Shown one piece after another: positions 29,852-37,872 of a stretch of DNA of 64,000 nucleotides. How positions within the stretch are numbered: the stretch's first letter is position 1; every line of letters starts with the position of its first letter. Under the pieces are notes generated by a model that saw only the letters and a list, made by a program, of their open reading frames with translations, did no database searches and was not told where the DNA came from. Source of the DNA: Phytopseudomonas flavescens (GTDB lineage Bacteria > Pseudomonadota > Gammaproteobacteria > Pseudomonadales > Pseudomonadaceae); contig NZ_FNDG01000013.1 of the NCBI RefSeq assembly GCF_900100535.1, positions 107,170 to 171,169 on the forward strand, given 5' to 3'. The position numbers and the translations under genes are program-made.

Positions 29852-30664
29852 TCAGTCAGCAAACGCGGGGGTCTGCTTACTCATATGGGCCGCCATGGCC
29901 ACACGCAGATCGTCTGATTGCAACATGGCGGCATTCCAGGTGGCGACATAGTCGAGCCCGTCATCGACACGATGATCGCGCATGTAGCGAATCATTTGCT
30001 TGGTGCCGCGCACGGCAACCGGCGATTTTGCGGCGATCACCCGCGCAATGTCCATCACCCCCGCCAGCAAGGCATCGAAATCGCTGAATACCTGGTTGAC
30101 CAGGCCGATACTGCGGGCCTCTGCGGCTCCTACGGTACGCCCGGTGAATGCCAGCTCGCGCAGCATGCCGTCGCCGATGATCCGGGGCAAGCGCTGCAGG
30201 GTGCCGACGTCAGCGGCCATGCCGATATCGATTTCCTTGATGGCAAACTGGGCGTTCTCGGCGCAGTAACGCATGTCGCAGGCCGATACCAGGTCGATCG
30301 CGCCTCCCAGGCAATACCCCTGGATCGCGGCCAGCACCGGCTTGCAGCAGGCGTCGACGGCGTTGAACGAGGCCTGCAGCTCGATGATCCTGCGCCGCAG
30401 CGTCTGGGCGTTGCGGCCCACGTCCTTGTCCAGTTGGCTGGCGACCTGCGCCAGCAGGCTCAGGTCGATGCCCGAGGAAAAATGCCGGCCCGCACCGGAC
30501 AGCACCACGACACGGATCTCGTCGGTCTCGTCGATGCAGCGGAAGATCTCGATGATCTCCGTCCAGAAGGCGGCATTCATCGCATTGATCTTGTCGGGAC
30601 GGTCGATCTGCACATGGGCGATCCCGTCCAGCTGTTCGACACGAAAGGCCTGATAATCGGGCAC
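29852..30664 (-). CDS. Delta(3,5)-delta(2,4)-dienoyl-CoA isomerase-like crotonase
   Basis: This crotonase-fold protein of 270 residues is strikingly like eukaryotic ECH1, which shifts conjugated double bonds during oxidation of unsaturated fatty acids. The two catalytic acids have counterparts at Glu144 and Asp152 in KEIDIGMAADVGTLQRLP. The oxyanion-hole segments are GRHFSSGIDLSL and AIQGYCLGGAIDL. The GTG start at 30664 is chosen because GGAGGA lies eight bases upstream; longer in-frame starts lack a site. It is usually annotated only as an enoyl-CoA hydratase/isomerase. It lies downstream of the lysine decarboxylase gene, after a 214-base gap. Confidence 0.88.
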   Translation of the reverse strand: MPDYQAFRVEQLDGIAHVQIDRPDKINAMNAAFWTEIIEIFRCIDETDEIRVVVLSGAGRHFSSGIDLSLLAQVASQLDKDVGRNAQTLRRRIIELQASFNAVDACCKPVLAAIQGYCLGGAIDLVSACDMRYCAENAQFAIKEIDIGMAADVGTLQRLPRIIGDGMLRELAFTGRTVGAAEARSIGLVNQVFSDFDALLAGVMDIARVIAAKSPVAVRGTKQMIRYMRDHRVDDGLDYVATWNAAMLQSDDLRVAMAAHMSKQTPAFAD

Positions 30665-30878
30665 GGTACTGTTCCTCCATGGGGCGAAACTGTTGTTATC
30701 GTCGGCCATCGCGCCGGGGCGCAATGGCTGCGCCACTATAGCAATCGGCTGGCGAATGTCGATGCGGCCCCGGGCCGTTCGGCCACCGCGAACCGCCTCG
30801 CCGCTCGGCGGAGTCCAGCACGTGGACGGCTGCCACGGCGATGCCGTTGATACCTTGCGCAAGATCCTGTGGGAGACC

Positions 30879-33137
30879 CTAAGCCTCCACGATGCAATCC
30901 ACGGTGTAGTAGCTGCCCTGCTCGCCCTGGTGGCGCTGCAAGCCATGCACGTCGGCGTCGAAACCGGGAAAACGCTGTTCGAAAGCGCGGGCGAAGCGCA
31001 GATAATCGATGATCGAGCGGGTTTCCGTGGTGAATCGCTCCCCCGGCATGATCAGCGGAATACCCGGCGGATAAGGCACCAGCATCACCGCGGCAATACG
31101 CCCCTGGACATCGTCGACCAGCACCTCCTCGACCTCGCCACGTACCAACTGGTTATAGGCATCGGCCGGTTTCAGGGCGATCTGTGGCAACACGGTGTAC
31201 ATGCGCTTGAGGGACTTGGCGGTGGCGTTTTCCCGGTAGCAGTCGTGCAAGGCATCGCACAGGTCTCGCAGGCCCATGCCCTGGTAGCGACCAGAACCCT
31301 CCCGGGCGATGGATGGCAGGACCACGTTCAGTGGCAGGTTGGCGTCATAGCTGCGCTTGAACTCCAGCAGCTCGGTCAGCAGCGTGCTCCATTTGCCCTT
31401 GGTGATGCCCATGGAGAACAGCACCAGGAACGAGTACAGCCCGGTCTTCTCGACCACCAGGCCGCGCTCCCAGAGAAACTTGCTGACCACCGCCGCAGGA
31501 ATGCCGCGCTCGTCGAGGCGACCGCCTGCGGTCAGTCCCGGCATCACCAGCGTCACCTTGATCGGGTCGAGCAGCACATAATCCTCGGCTACATCGCCGA
31601 AACCGTGCCAGTCGGCCTCAGGCTGCAGCAGCCAGTCGGGCGTCGACACGTCGTCGGCACCTTCGGTCCGTGGCGGCTGCCAGATGCTGAACCACCAGTC
31701 CTCGCTGCTCAGGCTCTGGCCGAGATTGGCCAGTGCGCGGCGGAAGCTCAGGGCTTCGTCGAAGGTTTCCTGGATCAGCGAGCGCCCGGCCGGCCCTTCC
31801 ATCATCGCCGAGGCCACGTCCAGCGAGGCGATGATGCCGTACTGCGGCGAGGTGGAGATATGCATCATGAACGCTTCGTTGAAGCGGTCGCGGTCGAGCT
31901 GACGTACGCCGCCGTCCTGCACGTGAATCATCGACGCCTGGCTGAAGGCCGCCAGCAGCTTGTGAGTCGAATGGGTGGTGAACACCATCGGGCCACCCGC
32001 CTCGCGGGTAGTGCCCATGCCATAGCGGCCGGCATAGAACTCATGGAAGGCCGCGTAGGCGTACCAGGCTTCGTCGAAATGCAGAACCTCCACCGAATCG
32101 CCCAGGGTGCGCTTGATCAGCTCGGCGTTGTAGCACAGGCCGTCATAGGTCGAGTTGGTCACCACCGCCAGCTTGACCCGGGGCTCACGACCGCGCGCCA
32201 GCGGGCTGGCATCGATCTTGGCCTGGATCGACTCGCGGGAGAACTCGCTCAGCGGAATCGGCCCGATGATGCCCAGCTCGTTACGTTCCGGCGACAGGTA
32301 AAGCGGAATGGCGCCGGTCATGATGATCGCGTGGAGAATCGACTTGTGGCAGTTGCGATCGACCAGCACCAGGTCATCGCGGCCGACCATCGAATGCCAG
32401 ACGATCTTGTTGGCGGTCGAGGTGCCGTTGATCACGAAGTAGGTGTGGTCGGCGCCGAAGTTGCGGGCGGCCCGCTCTTCGGCGGCGGCCAGCGGACCGG
32501 TGTGATCGAGCAGCGACCCCAGCTCGGGCACCGATACGGAGAGATCGGAGCGCAACGTGTTCTCACCGAAGAACTGGTGGAAGGCCTGCCCCACCGGGCT
32601 CTTGCGATAGGCCACACCACCGCCGTGGCCCGGCGTGTGCCAGGAGTAGTTGGACTGCGCGGTGTGCTGCACCAGCGCCTTGAAGAACGGCGGCAACAGG
32701 CCATCCAGGTAATTGCGTGCGGCACGCGCCACCTGGCGGGCCAGAAAAGGCACGGTGTCTTCGAACAGGTAGAGAATGCCGCGCAGCTGGTTGAGGTCGG
32801 CCATGGCTTCGGCCGGCGCGTTCTCGATGGTGACCTGCTCGCCCAGCGCGAAGATCGGCAACTGCGGCGCACGCCGACGGGCGATGCGGATCAGCGCGAC
32901 CATGTCCTGCAGCAGATGGCGATTTTCCCCGGCGCCCTCGGCGGCGACCAGGATGCAGGCCAGGCCATGATGGGTCGAAGCGACGATATGCCCTTCCGCC
33001 GAGCTGGCGGTGGAGAGGATGGTGAAGCCGTCCTGCTCCAGCTCCTGGGCGATGGCCCGCACCCGTTCTCCGGCCACGCTATCGGCCTTGATATCACGAT
33101 GAACGATGAGTACCGGGAACTTGAGGTCTTTGTACAT
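30879..33137 (-). CDS. ldcA: Lysine decarboxylase LdcA (Orn/Lys/Arg decarboxylase family)
   Basis: This fold-type I PLP enzyme of 752 residues decarboxylates lysine to cadaverine. An N-terminal wing domain (residues 1-130) is followed by the PLP domain with the Schiff-base Lys393 in STHSTHKLLAAFSQASMIH, and HFDEAWYAYAAFHEFY. A C-terminal domain ends the protein. Length and position fit the LdcA protein of P. aeruginosa, where it feeds the lysine decarboxylase pathway under arginine control. The start at 33137 (MYKDLKFPV) has an AGGTG site; the ATG at 33146 overlaps that site. Confidence 0.93.
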   Translation of the reverse strand: MYKDLKFPVLIVHRDIKADSVAGERVRAIAQELEQDGFTILSTASSAEGHIVASTHHGLACILVAAEGAGENRHLLQDMVALIRIARRRAPQLPIFALGEQVTIENAPAEAMADLNQLRGILYLFEDTVPFLARQVARAARNYLDGLLPPFFKALVQHTAQSNYSWHTPGHGGGVAYRKSPVGQAFHQFFGENTLRSDLSVSVPELGSLLDHTGPLAAAEERAARNFGADHTYFVINGTSTANKIVWHSMVGRDDLVLVDRNCHKSILHAIIMTGAIPLYLSPERNELGIIGPIPLSEFSRESIQAKIDASPLARGREPRVKLAVVTNSTYDGLCYNAELIKRTLGDSVEVLHFDEAWYAYAAFHEFYAGRYGMGTTREAGGPMVFTTHSTHKLLAAFSQASMIHVQDGGVRQLDRDRFNEAFMMHISTSPQYGIIASLDVASAMMEGPAGRSLIQETFDEALSFRRALANLGQSLSSEDWWFSIWQPPRTEGADDVSTPDWLLQPEADWHGFGDVAEDYVLLDPIKVTLVMPGLTAGGRLDERGIPAAVVSKFLWERGLVVEKTGLYSFLVLFSMGITKGKWSTLLTELLEFKRSYDANLPLNVVLPSIAREGSGRYQGMGLRDLCDALHDCYRENATAKSLKRMYTVLPQIALKPADAYNQLVRGEVEEVLVDDVQGRIAAVMLVPYPPGIPLIMPGERFTTETRSIIDYLRFARAFEQRFPGFDADVHGLQRHQGEQGSYYTVDCIVEA

Positions 33138-33252
33138 CAGCAGCACCTGAGGTCACACGGGATTGGCCCGCTGTGCCCTCAGGGTAGAGGCTCGCCGGAA
33201 AGGACGGAACCCCTCGCGGGCGCGGCTATACGAAAAGGTCGCAATTCGCCGC

Positions 33253-33996
33253 TCAGCAGGCGGAAGTGCCCTGCTCCATCTGCGCCCATACGGCCGGCGC
33301 ACCAGCGGATTTCTCGATGGCGGCGAGCCGTGCTGCATGGGCGGCGAGGTCTTCGGCACTGGCAGCGATCACCGCACCCCGTGCACGATCGGCAGGCAGA
33401 CGGCGAATCGGCGTCGGCTGCTGGCGGCCATTGCCGTCGCCTTCCGAACCATCGCCAGCCAAGGACAGGTTGGTCTGCCCACCGGTCATCGCCAGGTAGA
33501 CGTCGGCGAGAATCTCCGAGTCGAGCAAGGCGCCGTGCAGTTCGCGGCCTGAGTTGTCGACGCCATAGCGCTTGCACAGCGCATCCAGGCTGTTGCGCTG
33601 CCCCGGATGACGCTCGCGGGCCATCTGCAGGCTGTCGAGCACGTCGCAGTACGAAGCCAGATCCGCGCGCTCGTGCTGGCCGATCAGGGCGAACTCGTTG
33701 TTGAGGAAGCCCACGTCGAACGGCGCGTTGTGGATGATCAGCTGCGCGCCCTTGATGAATGCGTAGAACTCGTCGGCGACTTCCTTGAAGCGCGGCTTGT
33801 CCTTGAGGTCCTCGCTGGTGATACCGTGGACGGCAATGGCGCCTTCGTCGATCTCACGGTCCGGCTGCAGGTAAACGTGGAAATGGCGGCCGGTCAGGCG
33901 ACGGCCCTCGACCTCGACACAGCCGATTTCGATGACCCGGTGGCCATCGCTCACCGGCATACCGGTGGTCTCAGTATCCAGTACGACTCTACGCAC
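33253..33996 (-). CDS. dnaQ: DNA polymerase III epsilon subunit
   Basis: This 3'-5' proofreading exonuclease of 247 residues belongs to the replicative polymerase. Exo I (LDTETTGMP at residues 6-14), Exo II (IIHNAPFDVGFLNNE) and Exo III (HGALLDSEILADVYL) are all intact. The C-terminal tail carries the helix that binds the alpha subunit. It overlaps the upstream rnhA gene by eight bases, the usual rnhA-dnaQ arrangement, here with both genes on the same strand. Confidence 0.96.
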   Translation of the reverse strand: MRRVVLDTETTGMPVSDGHRVIEIGCVEVEGRRLTGRHFHVYLQPDREIDEGAIAVHGITSEDLKDKPRFKEVADEFYAFIKGAQLIIHNAPFDVGFLNNEFALIGQHERADLASYCDVLDSLQMARERHPGQRNSLDALCKRYGVDNSGRELHGALLDSEILADVYLAMTGGQTNLSLAGDGSEGDGNGRQQPTPIRRLPADRARGAVIAASAEDLAAHAARLAAIEKSAGAPAVWAQMEQGTSAC

Positions 33997-34441
33997 GTTT
34001 CATGCTCCTGATGTCTTCAACGCCGCGGTTGGCCAACTGGTCCGCGCGCTCATTGCCGGGGTGGCCGATGTGACCGCGCACCCACTGCCAGGTTACCTTG
34101 TGGCGGTTGACCTGCTCGTCCAACTGCTGCCACAGGTCGGCGTTCTTCACCGGTTCTTTGGCGGCGGTTTTCCAGCCACGCTTCTTCCAGTTGGGCATCC
34201 ATTCCTGAATGCCCTTCATGACGTACTGCGAGTCGGTGACCAGGCGCACGTCACAGGGGCGCTTCAGTTCGGCCAGGCCGCGGATCGCCCCCATCAACTC
34301 CATGCGGTTGTTAGTGGTCACGGCCTCACCGCCCCACAACTCCTTCTCCACACCCTGGAACACCAGCAATGCGCCCCAGCCACCGACGCCGGGATTGCCC
34401 TTGCAGGCGCCGTCGGTGTAAAGCTCAACTTGTTCGGACAT
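33989..34441 (-). CDS. rnhA: Ribonuclease HI
   Basis: This enzyme of 150 residues cleaves RNA in RNA-DNA hybrids. The four acidic active-site residues lie in LYTDGACKGNPG, NNRMELMGAIRGL, VTDSQYVMKGI and GNERADQLANRG. It starts upstream of dnaQ and shares its transcript. Confidence 0.96.
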   Translation of the reverse strand: MSEQVELYTDGACKGNPGVGGWGALLVFQGVEKELWGGEAVTTNNRMELMGAIRGLAELKRPCDVRLVTDSQYVMKGIQEWMPNWKKRGWKTAAKEPVKNADLWQQLDEQVNRHKVTWQWVRGHIGHPGNERADQLANRGVEDIRSMKRA

Positions 34442-34485
34442 TCAGCGACTTTATCCAAGGTCTGATTCGAGATTGCTACGGGGGC

Positions 34486-35247
34486 TCAGGACGCTTCGCT
34501 GTCGCGACGACTGACCTTGGCCACCGGCATGGGCACCAGCTTGCCCATCGGCTCGCGACGGGACTGGCGCAGTGGACGCAGGCCGACCACCAGCTTGCGC
34601 GCTACCAATACGTAAAAACCGCCACCCGGCGACTGCCAGGCGCCGCCCCAACGTTCCAGGGGGGCCAGCCGAGCCTGCCAGGCCGCGGAAGCGAGCGGCG
34701 GACGATAACACCCGAAGCGACGTTTCTCCAGCGCGAAGCCGAGCAGGTTGAGCCAGTCGCCCAGGCGCCCCGGCGCGATGCAGCGCGCATCGTGGAGGAT
34801 GTCATGGGCGAACACATGGCGTGCACCCCAGGCGCTCAGCGGGTTGATTCCGACCACCAGCAGGTGGCCGCCAGGGCGCACGCTGCGCGCGGCCTCGCGC
34901 AGCAGACCATGGGGCGACTGGCAGAAGTCCAGGCCGTGCTGCAGCACCACCACGTCGGCGGCATGCTCGACCAGTGGCCAGGACTGTTCCTCGCAGGCGA
35001 TCTCGACCCCCTCGAACGGAGCACCAAGGCGCACGCTGCGCTGGATCTGCCGGGTTTCGATGGCGGTTTCGGCGCAGGGGCCGTAATGCACCAGGTAACC
35101 GCCGAAAAAACGCGCCAGCTCTTCATCGAGCAGGCGCTGCTCCTGCTCCAGCAGCAGCCGCCCCAGCGGGCTGGTGAACCACGCTCGGGCAGCGCCGATC
35201 AGCTGCAGCCAATCGGCATCGGCCTGGGCAAAGGGGTTGTCGCTCAT
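34486..35247 (-). CDS. Class I SAM-dependent methyltransferase
   Basis: This protein of 253 residues has a Rossmann-type methyltransferase region, with DVVVLQHGLDF and LLVVGINPLSAWGARH segments around the cofactor pocket. The glycine motif I is poorly conserved. The start at 35247 (MSDNPFAQADADWLQLIG) is preferred over an in-frame ATG 126 bases upstream that would overlap the divergent gloB promoter. It precedes rnhA-dnaQ on the minus strand with a 44-base gap. The substrate is unknown. Confidence 0.82.
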   Translation of the reverse strand: MSDNPFAQADADWLQLIGAARAWFTSPLGRLLLEQEQRLLDEELARFFGGYLVHYGPCAETAIETRQIQRSVRLGAPFEGVEIACEEQSWPLVEHAADVVVLQHGLDFCQSPHGLLREAARSVRPGGHLLVVGINPLSAWGARHVFAHDILHDARCIAPGRLGDWLNLLGFALEKRRFGCYRPPLASAAWQARLAPLERWGGAWQSPGGGFYVLVARKLVVGLRPLRQSRREPMGKLVPMPVAKVSRRDSEAS

Positions 35248-35335
35248 GGACGCGTGCTCATGGAAAGTACCTGCATAGCCATCTTCAACAATGACACCTA
35301 AGATGCACCTTTGTCCCCTACTTGGCGACCACCTG

Positions 35336-36109
35336 ATGATCAAGATCGAAGCCCTGAGCGCATTCTCGGACAATTACATCTGGCTGTTGCAGGATGAACG
35401 GCACAAGCGTGTCGCCGTGGTCGACCCCGGTGACGCGGCGCCCGTGCAGGCCTGGTTGCAGGCGCATCCCGGGTGGACGTTGAGCGACATCCTGGTCACC
35501 CACCACCATCCCGACCATGTCGGTGGCGTCGAATCGTTGCGCCGCGACAGCGGTGCCCGCGTCTACGGCCCGGCCAAGGAAAACATCCCGGCCCGCGACC
35601 AGGCACTGGCCGATGGCGACCGTATCGACGTGCTTGGCCTGACCCTGCAGGTGATCGAGGTGCCGGGCCATACCCTTGGCCACATTGCCTTCTATCAGGG
35701 CGAGCATCACTGGCTGTTCAGTGGCGACACCCTGTTCGCGGCGGGCTGTGGTCGCCTGTTCGAAGGAACGCCCGTGCAAATGCACCAGTCGCTGCAACGC
35801 CTGGCCGCCTTGCCGGATAGCACACTGATCTACTGCGGTCACGAATACACCCTGAGCAACCTGCGCTTCGCCCAGGCGGTCGAGCCTGGCAACCAGGCCA
35901 TCGCCGAACGCCTGCAGCAGGTGGCTGCCTGGCGCGAGCAGGGGCGCATCAGCCTGCCGTCCCGGTTGGATCTCGAACGCGCCACCAACCCCTTTCTGCG
36001 TGGCGCTGAAACATCGGTTAAACAAATGATCGCCAGTCGCGAGGGTCGCGCCATCGACACGGAGGGCGAGGTTTTCGCGGTCTTGCGTGCCTGGAAAGAT
36101 CGCTTCTGA
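35336..36109 (+). CDS. gloB: Hydroxyacylglutathione hydrolase (glyoxalase II)
   Basis: This metallo-beta-lactamase-fold enzyme of 257 residues hydrolyses S-lactoylglutathione in methylglyoxal detoxification. The metal-binding motif is His56-X-His58-X-Asp60-His61 (THHHPDH), with further ligands in VPGHTLGHIAFY, FSGDTLFAAGCGRLFEG and YCGHEYT. The start at 35336 (MIKIEALSAFSDNY) is the normal family start. It is divergent from the methyltransferase gene. Confidence 0.95.
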   Translation: MIKIEALSAFSDNYIWLLQDERHKRVAVVDPGDAAPVQAWLQAHPGWTLSDILVTHHHPDHVGGVESLRRDSGARVYGPAKENIPARDQALADGDRIDVLGLTLQVIEVPGHTLGHIAFYQGEHHWLFSGDTLFAAGCGRLFEGTPVQMHQSLQRLAALPDSTLIYCGHEYTLSNLRFAQAVEPGNQAIAERLQQVAAWREQGRISLPSRLDLERATNPFLRGAETSVKQMIASREGRAIDTEGEVFAVLRAWKDRF

Positions 36110-36143
36110 AGTGCCGATCGGGCCGCAAAATCCTGGTCAAAAC

Positions 36144-36172
36144 TTGACCACCCCTGGATCGGTTTCTAGAAT
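36144..36172 (+). promoter_or_regulatory. Sigma70-type promoter of mltD
   Basis: TTGACC (36144-36149) and TAGAAT (36167-36172) are separated by 17 bases, each five of six to consensus. The mltD start follows 37 bases later. A GGTCAA/TTGACC dyad overlaps the -35 element. Confidence 0.75.
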
Positions 36173-36208
36173 CCCCCGACTTTCGATCCAGGACGCCCCC
36201 GCCCACCG

Positions 36209-37765
36209 ATGCCCTCGCAAGCGTATAACTCATTGAATGCAAAGGCATTGGCCTTGCGCTACCCAGCGCTTGCCGTGGCCATCTGTGCCGTGCTCAGCGG
36301 CTGCCAGAGCCTGGATCAACAACCCGTTGACTCAACCCCGGCGGTCGACCTCAGCAGCAGAACACCGCACCAGCCACTGTGGATCAATGCCGCGGCTCAG
36401 GCCGAGCAGCCCAAGGACATCTGGGAGCGGGTACGCGCGGGTTATCAGTTACAGGACAGCATCGGCGTCAACCCGCGTATCGAACAACAGCGCCTGTGGT
36501 TCGCCAGCAATCCGTCGTTCGTCGAGAAGTCCGGCGAGCGCAGCAACCTTTACATCCACTACATCGTCGAGCGTCTCCAGGAGCGCAACATGCCGATGGA
36601 GCTGGCGCTGCTGCCGATGATCGAAAGCGCCTACAACCCTTTCGCCTATTCTCCGGCCGATGCGGTGGGCCTGTGGCAGTTCATCCCTTCCACGGGGCGT
36701 AACTTCAACCTGCGTCAGACCCGCTGGTACGACGGCCGCCGCGATGTCACCGCATCCACCCAGGCCGCCATGAACTACCTGGCCCGCCTGCACGAGATGT
36801 TCAATGGCGATTGGCTGCTCGCCCTGGCGGCCTACAATGCCGGTGAAGGTCGAGTCAGCCGGGCCATCGAGCGCAACCAGAAGCTCGGCCTGCCCACCGA
36901 CTACTGGAACCTGTCGCTGCCCCAGGAAACCCAGAACTACGTCCCCAAGCTGCTCGCCCTTTCCCAGGTGATCATGGCGCCGGACGCCTACGGCGTGAGC
37001 CTCAGCCCGATCGCCAACGAACCCTACTTCGAGGAAGTGGAGCTCAAGCAGCGCATGGATCTTTCCCGGGTCGCCGCCCTCGCCCAGGTCGATGAAGACG
37101 AGCTTTACCTGCTCAATCCGGCATTCAAGAAACGCATCACCGTCGACGGCCCACAGCATCTGCTGGTACCCACCCAGAAGGCCGAGCTGCTGACCGCCAA
37201 CCTGTCGACCCTCAAGCCCGAGGACCTGCTGAACGGGCAGCGGTACGTGGTGCGCCCGGGCGACAACCTGCACGGCATCGCCAACCGCTACGAACTGAGC
37301 GTTGCCAGCATCAAGGAACTCAACCAGATCGCCGGCAATACACTGCGTGTCGGCCAACAGCTCAATCTGCCAGGCGCTGCGCAACCGGTACCGGACTCGA
37401 CGCCGCGCCGCATGGCCGATACCGCGATCGCCTCGCGCAGTTATCAGGTTCGCAACGGTGACAACCTGTGGCAGATCGCCAAGGCCCACAACGTCTCGGT
37501 GACCGATATCCAGCGCTGGAATGAACTCAATGGCCATGCCCTGCGCGTCGGCCAGAACCTCAGGCTGCAGGGGACCGCCGGCACTCGTGCGGTCGCCAGC
37601 CTGGAACGCGATGGTGTGACCTACTACAAGGTGCGCAAGGGTGACTCGCTGCACCTGATCGCCAAGCGGTTCAACGTGCAGATGAAGAACCTGCAGAGCT
37701 GGAACCCGCGAACCGGCAAGGCGCTCAAGCCGGGCCAGGTGCTGACCCTGCGCCTGCCTCGCTGA
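36209..37765 (+). CDS. mltD: Membrane-bound lytic murein transglycosylase MltD
   Basis: This lipoprotein of 518 residues cleaves the glycan strands of peptidoglycan. The lipobox LSGC places the acylated Cys at residue 32. The catalytic Glu139 sits in LLPMIESAYNPFAYS, followed by AVGLWQFIPSTGR and a YNAGEGRV motif, the family 1 lytic transglycosylase signatures. Three LysM peptidoglycan-binding repeats follow, at about residues 347-391, 411-455 and 470-513. It appears to be a single-gene unit with its own promoter, reading toward the Npp-type operon. Confidence 0.95.
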   Translation: MPSQAYNSLNAKALALRYPALAVAICAVLSGCQSLDQQPVDSTPAVDLSSRTPHQPLWINAAAQAEQPKDIWERVRAGYQLQDSIGVNPRIEQQRLWFASNPSFVEKSGERSNLYIHYIVERLQERNMPMELALLPMIESAYNPFAYSPADAVGLWQFIPSTGRNFNLRQTRWYDGRRDVTASTQAAMNYLARLHEMFNGDWLLALAAYNAGEGRVSRAIERNQKLGLPTDYWNLSLPQETQNYVPKLLALSQVIMAPDAYGVSLSPIANEPYFEEVELKQRMDLSRVAALAQVDEDELYLLNPAFKKRITVDGPQHLLVPTQKAELLTANLSTLKPEDLLNGQRYVVRPGDNLHGIANRYELSVASIKELNQIAGNTLRVGQQLNLPGAAQPVPDSTPRRMADTAIASRSYQVRNGDNLWQIAKAHNVSVTDIQRWNELNGHALRVGQNLRLQGTAGTRAVASLERDGVTYYKVRKGDSLHLIAKRFNVQMKNLQSWNPRTGKALKPGQVLTLRLPR

Positions 37766-37872
37766 AGCGCATTGCAACACACCCGAGGCACACCGCCGGG
37801 GCCGGCCTTTTTCCTGTACAGACAAGCTGTTACTGTACCGAGACCTTTGCCGCCCCGAACCGGATATTGCAC

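Noticed and set aside
30693..33704. Frame of about 1000 codons on the plus strand opposite ldcA and part of dnaQ
   Set aside because: It runs antisense across two well-conserved genes and has no start context or domain. It is an artefact of high-GC codon use.
37780..37812. Possible terminator between mltD and the npp operon
   Set aside because: CTTTTT is present but the GC-rich sequence before it gives no stem longer than four or five pairs, so it was not listed.
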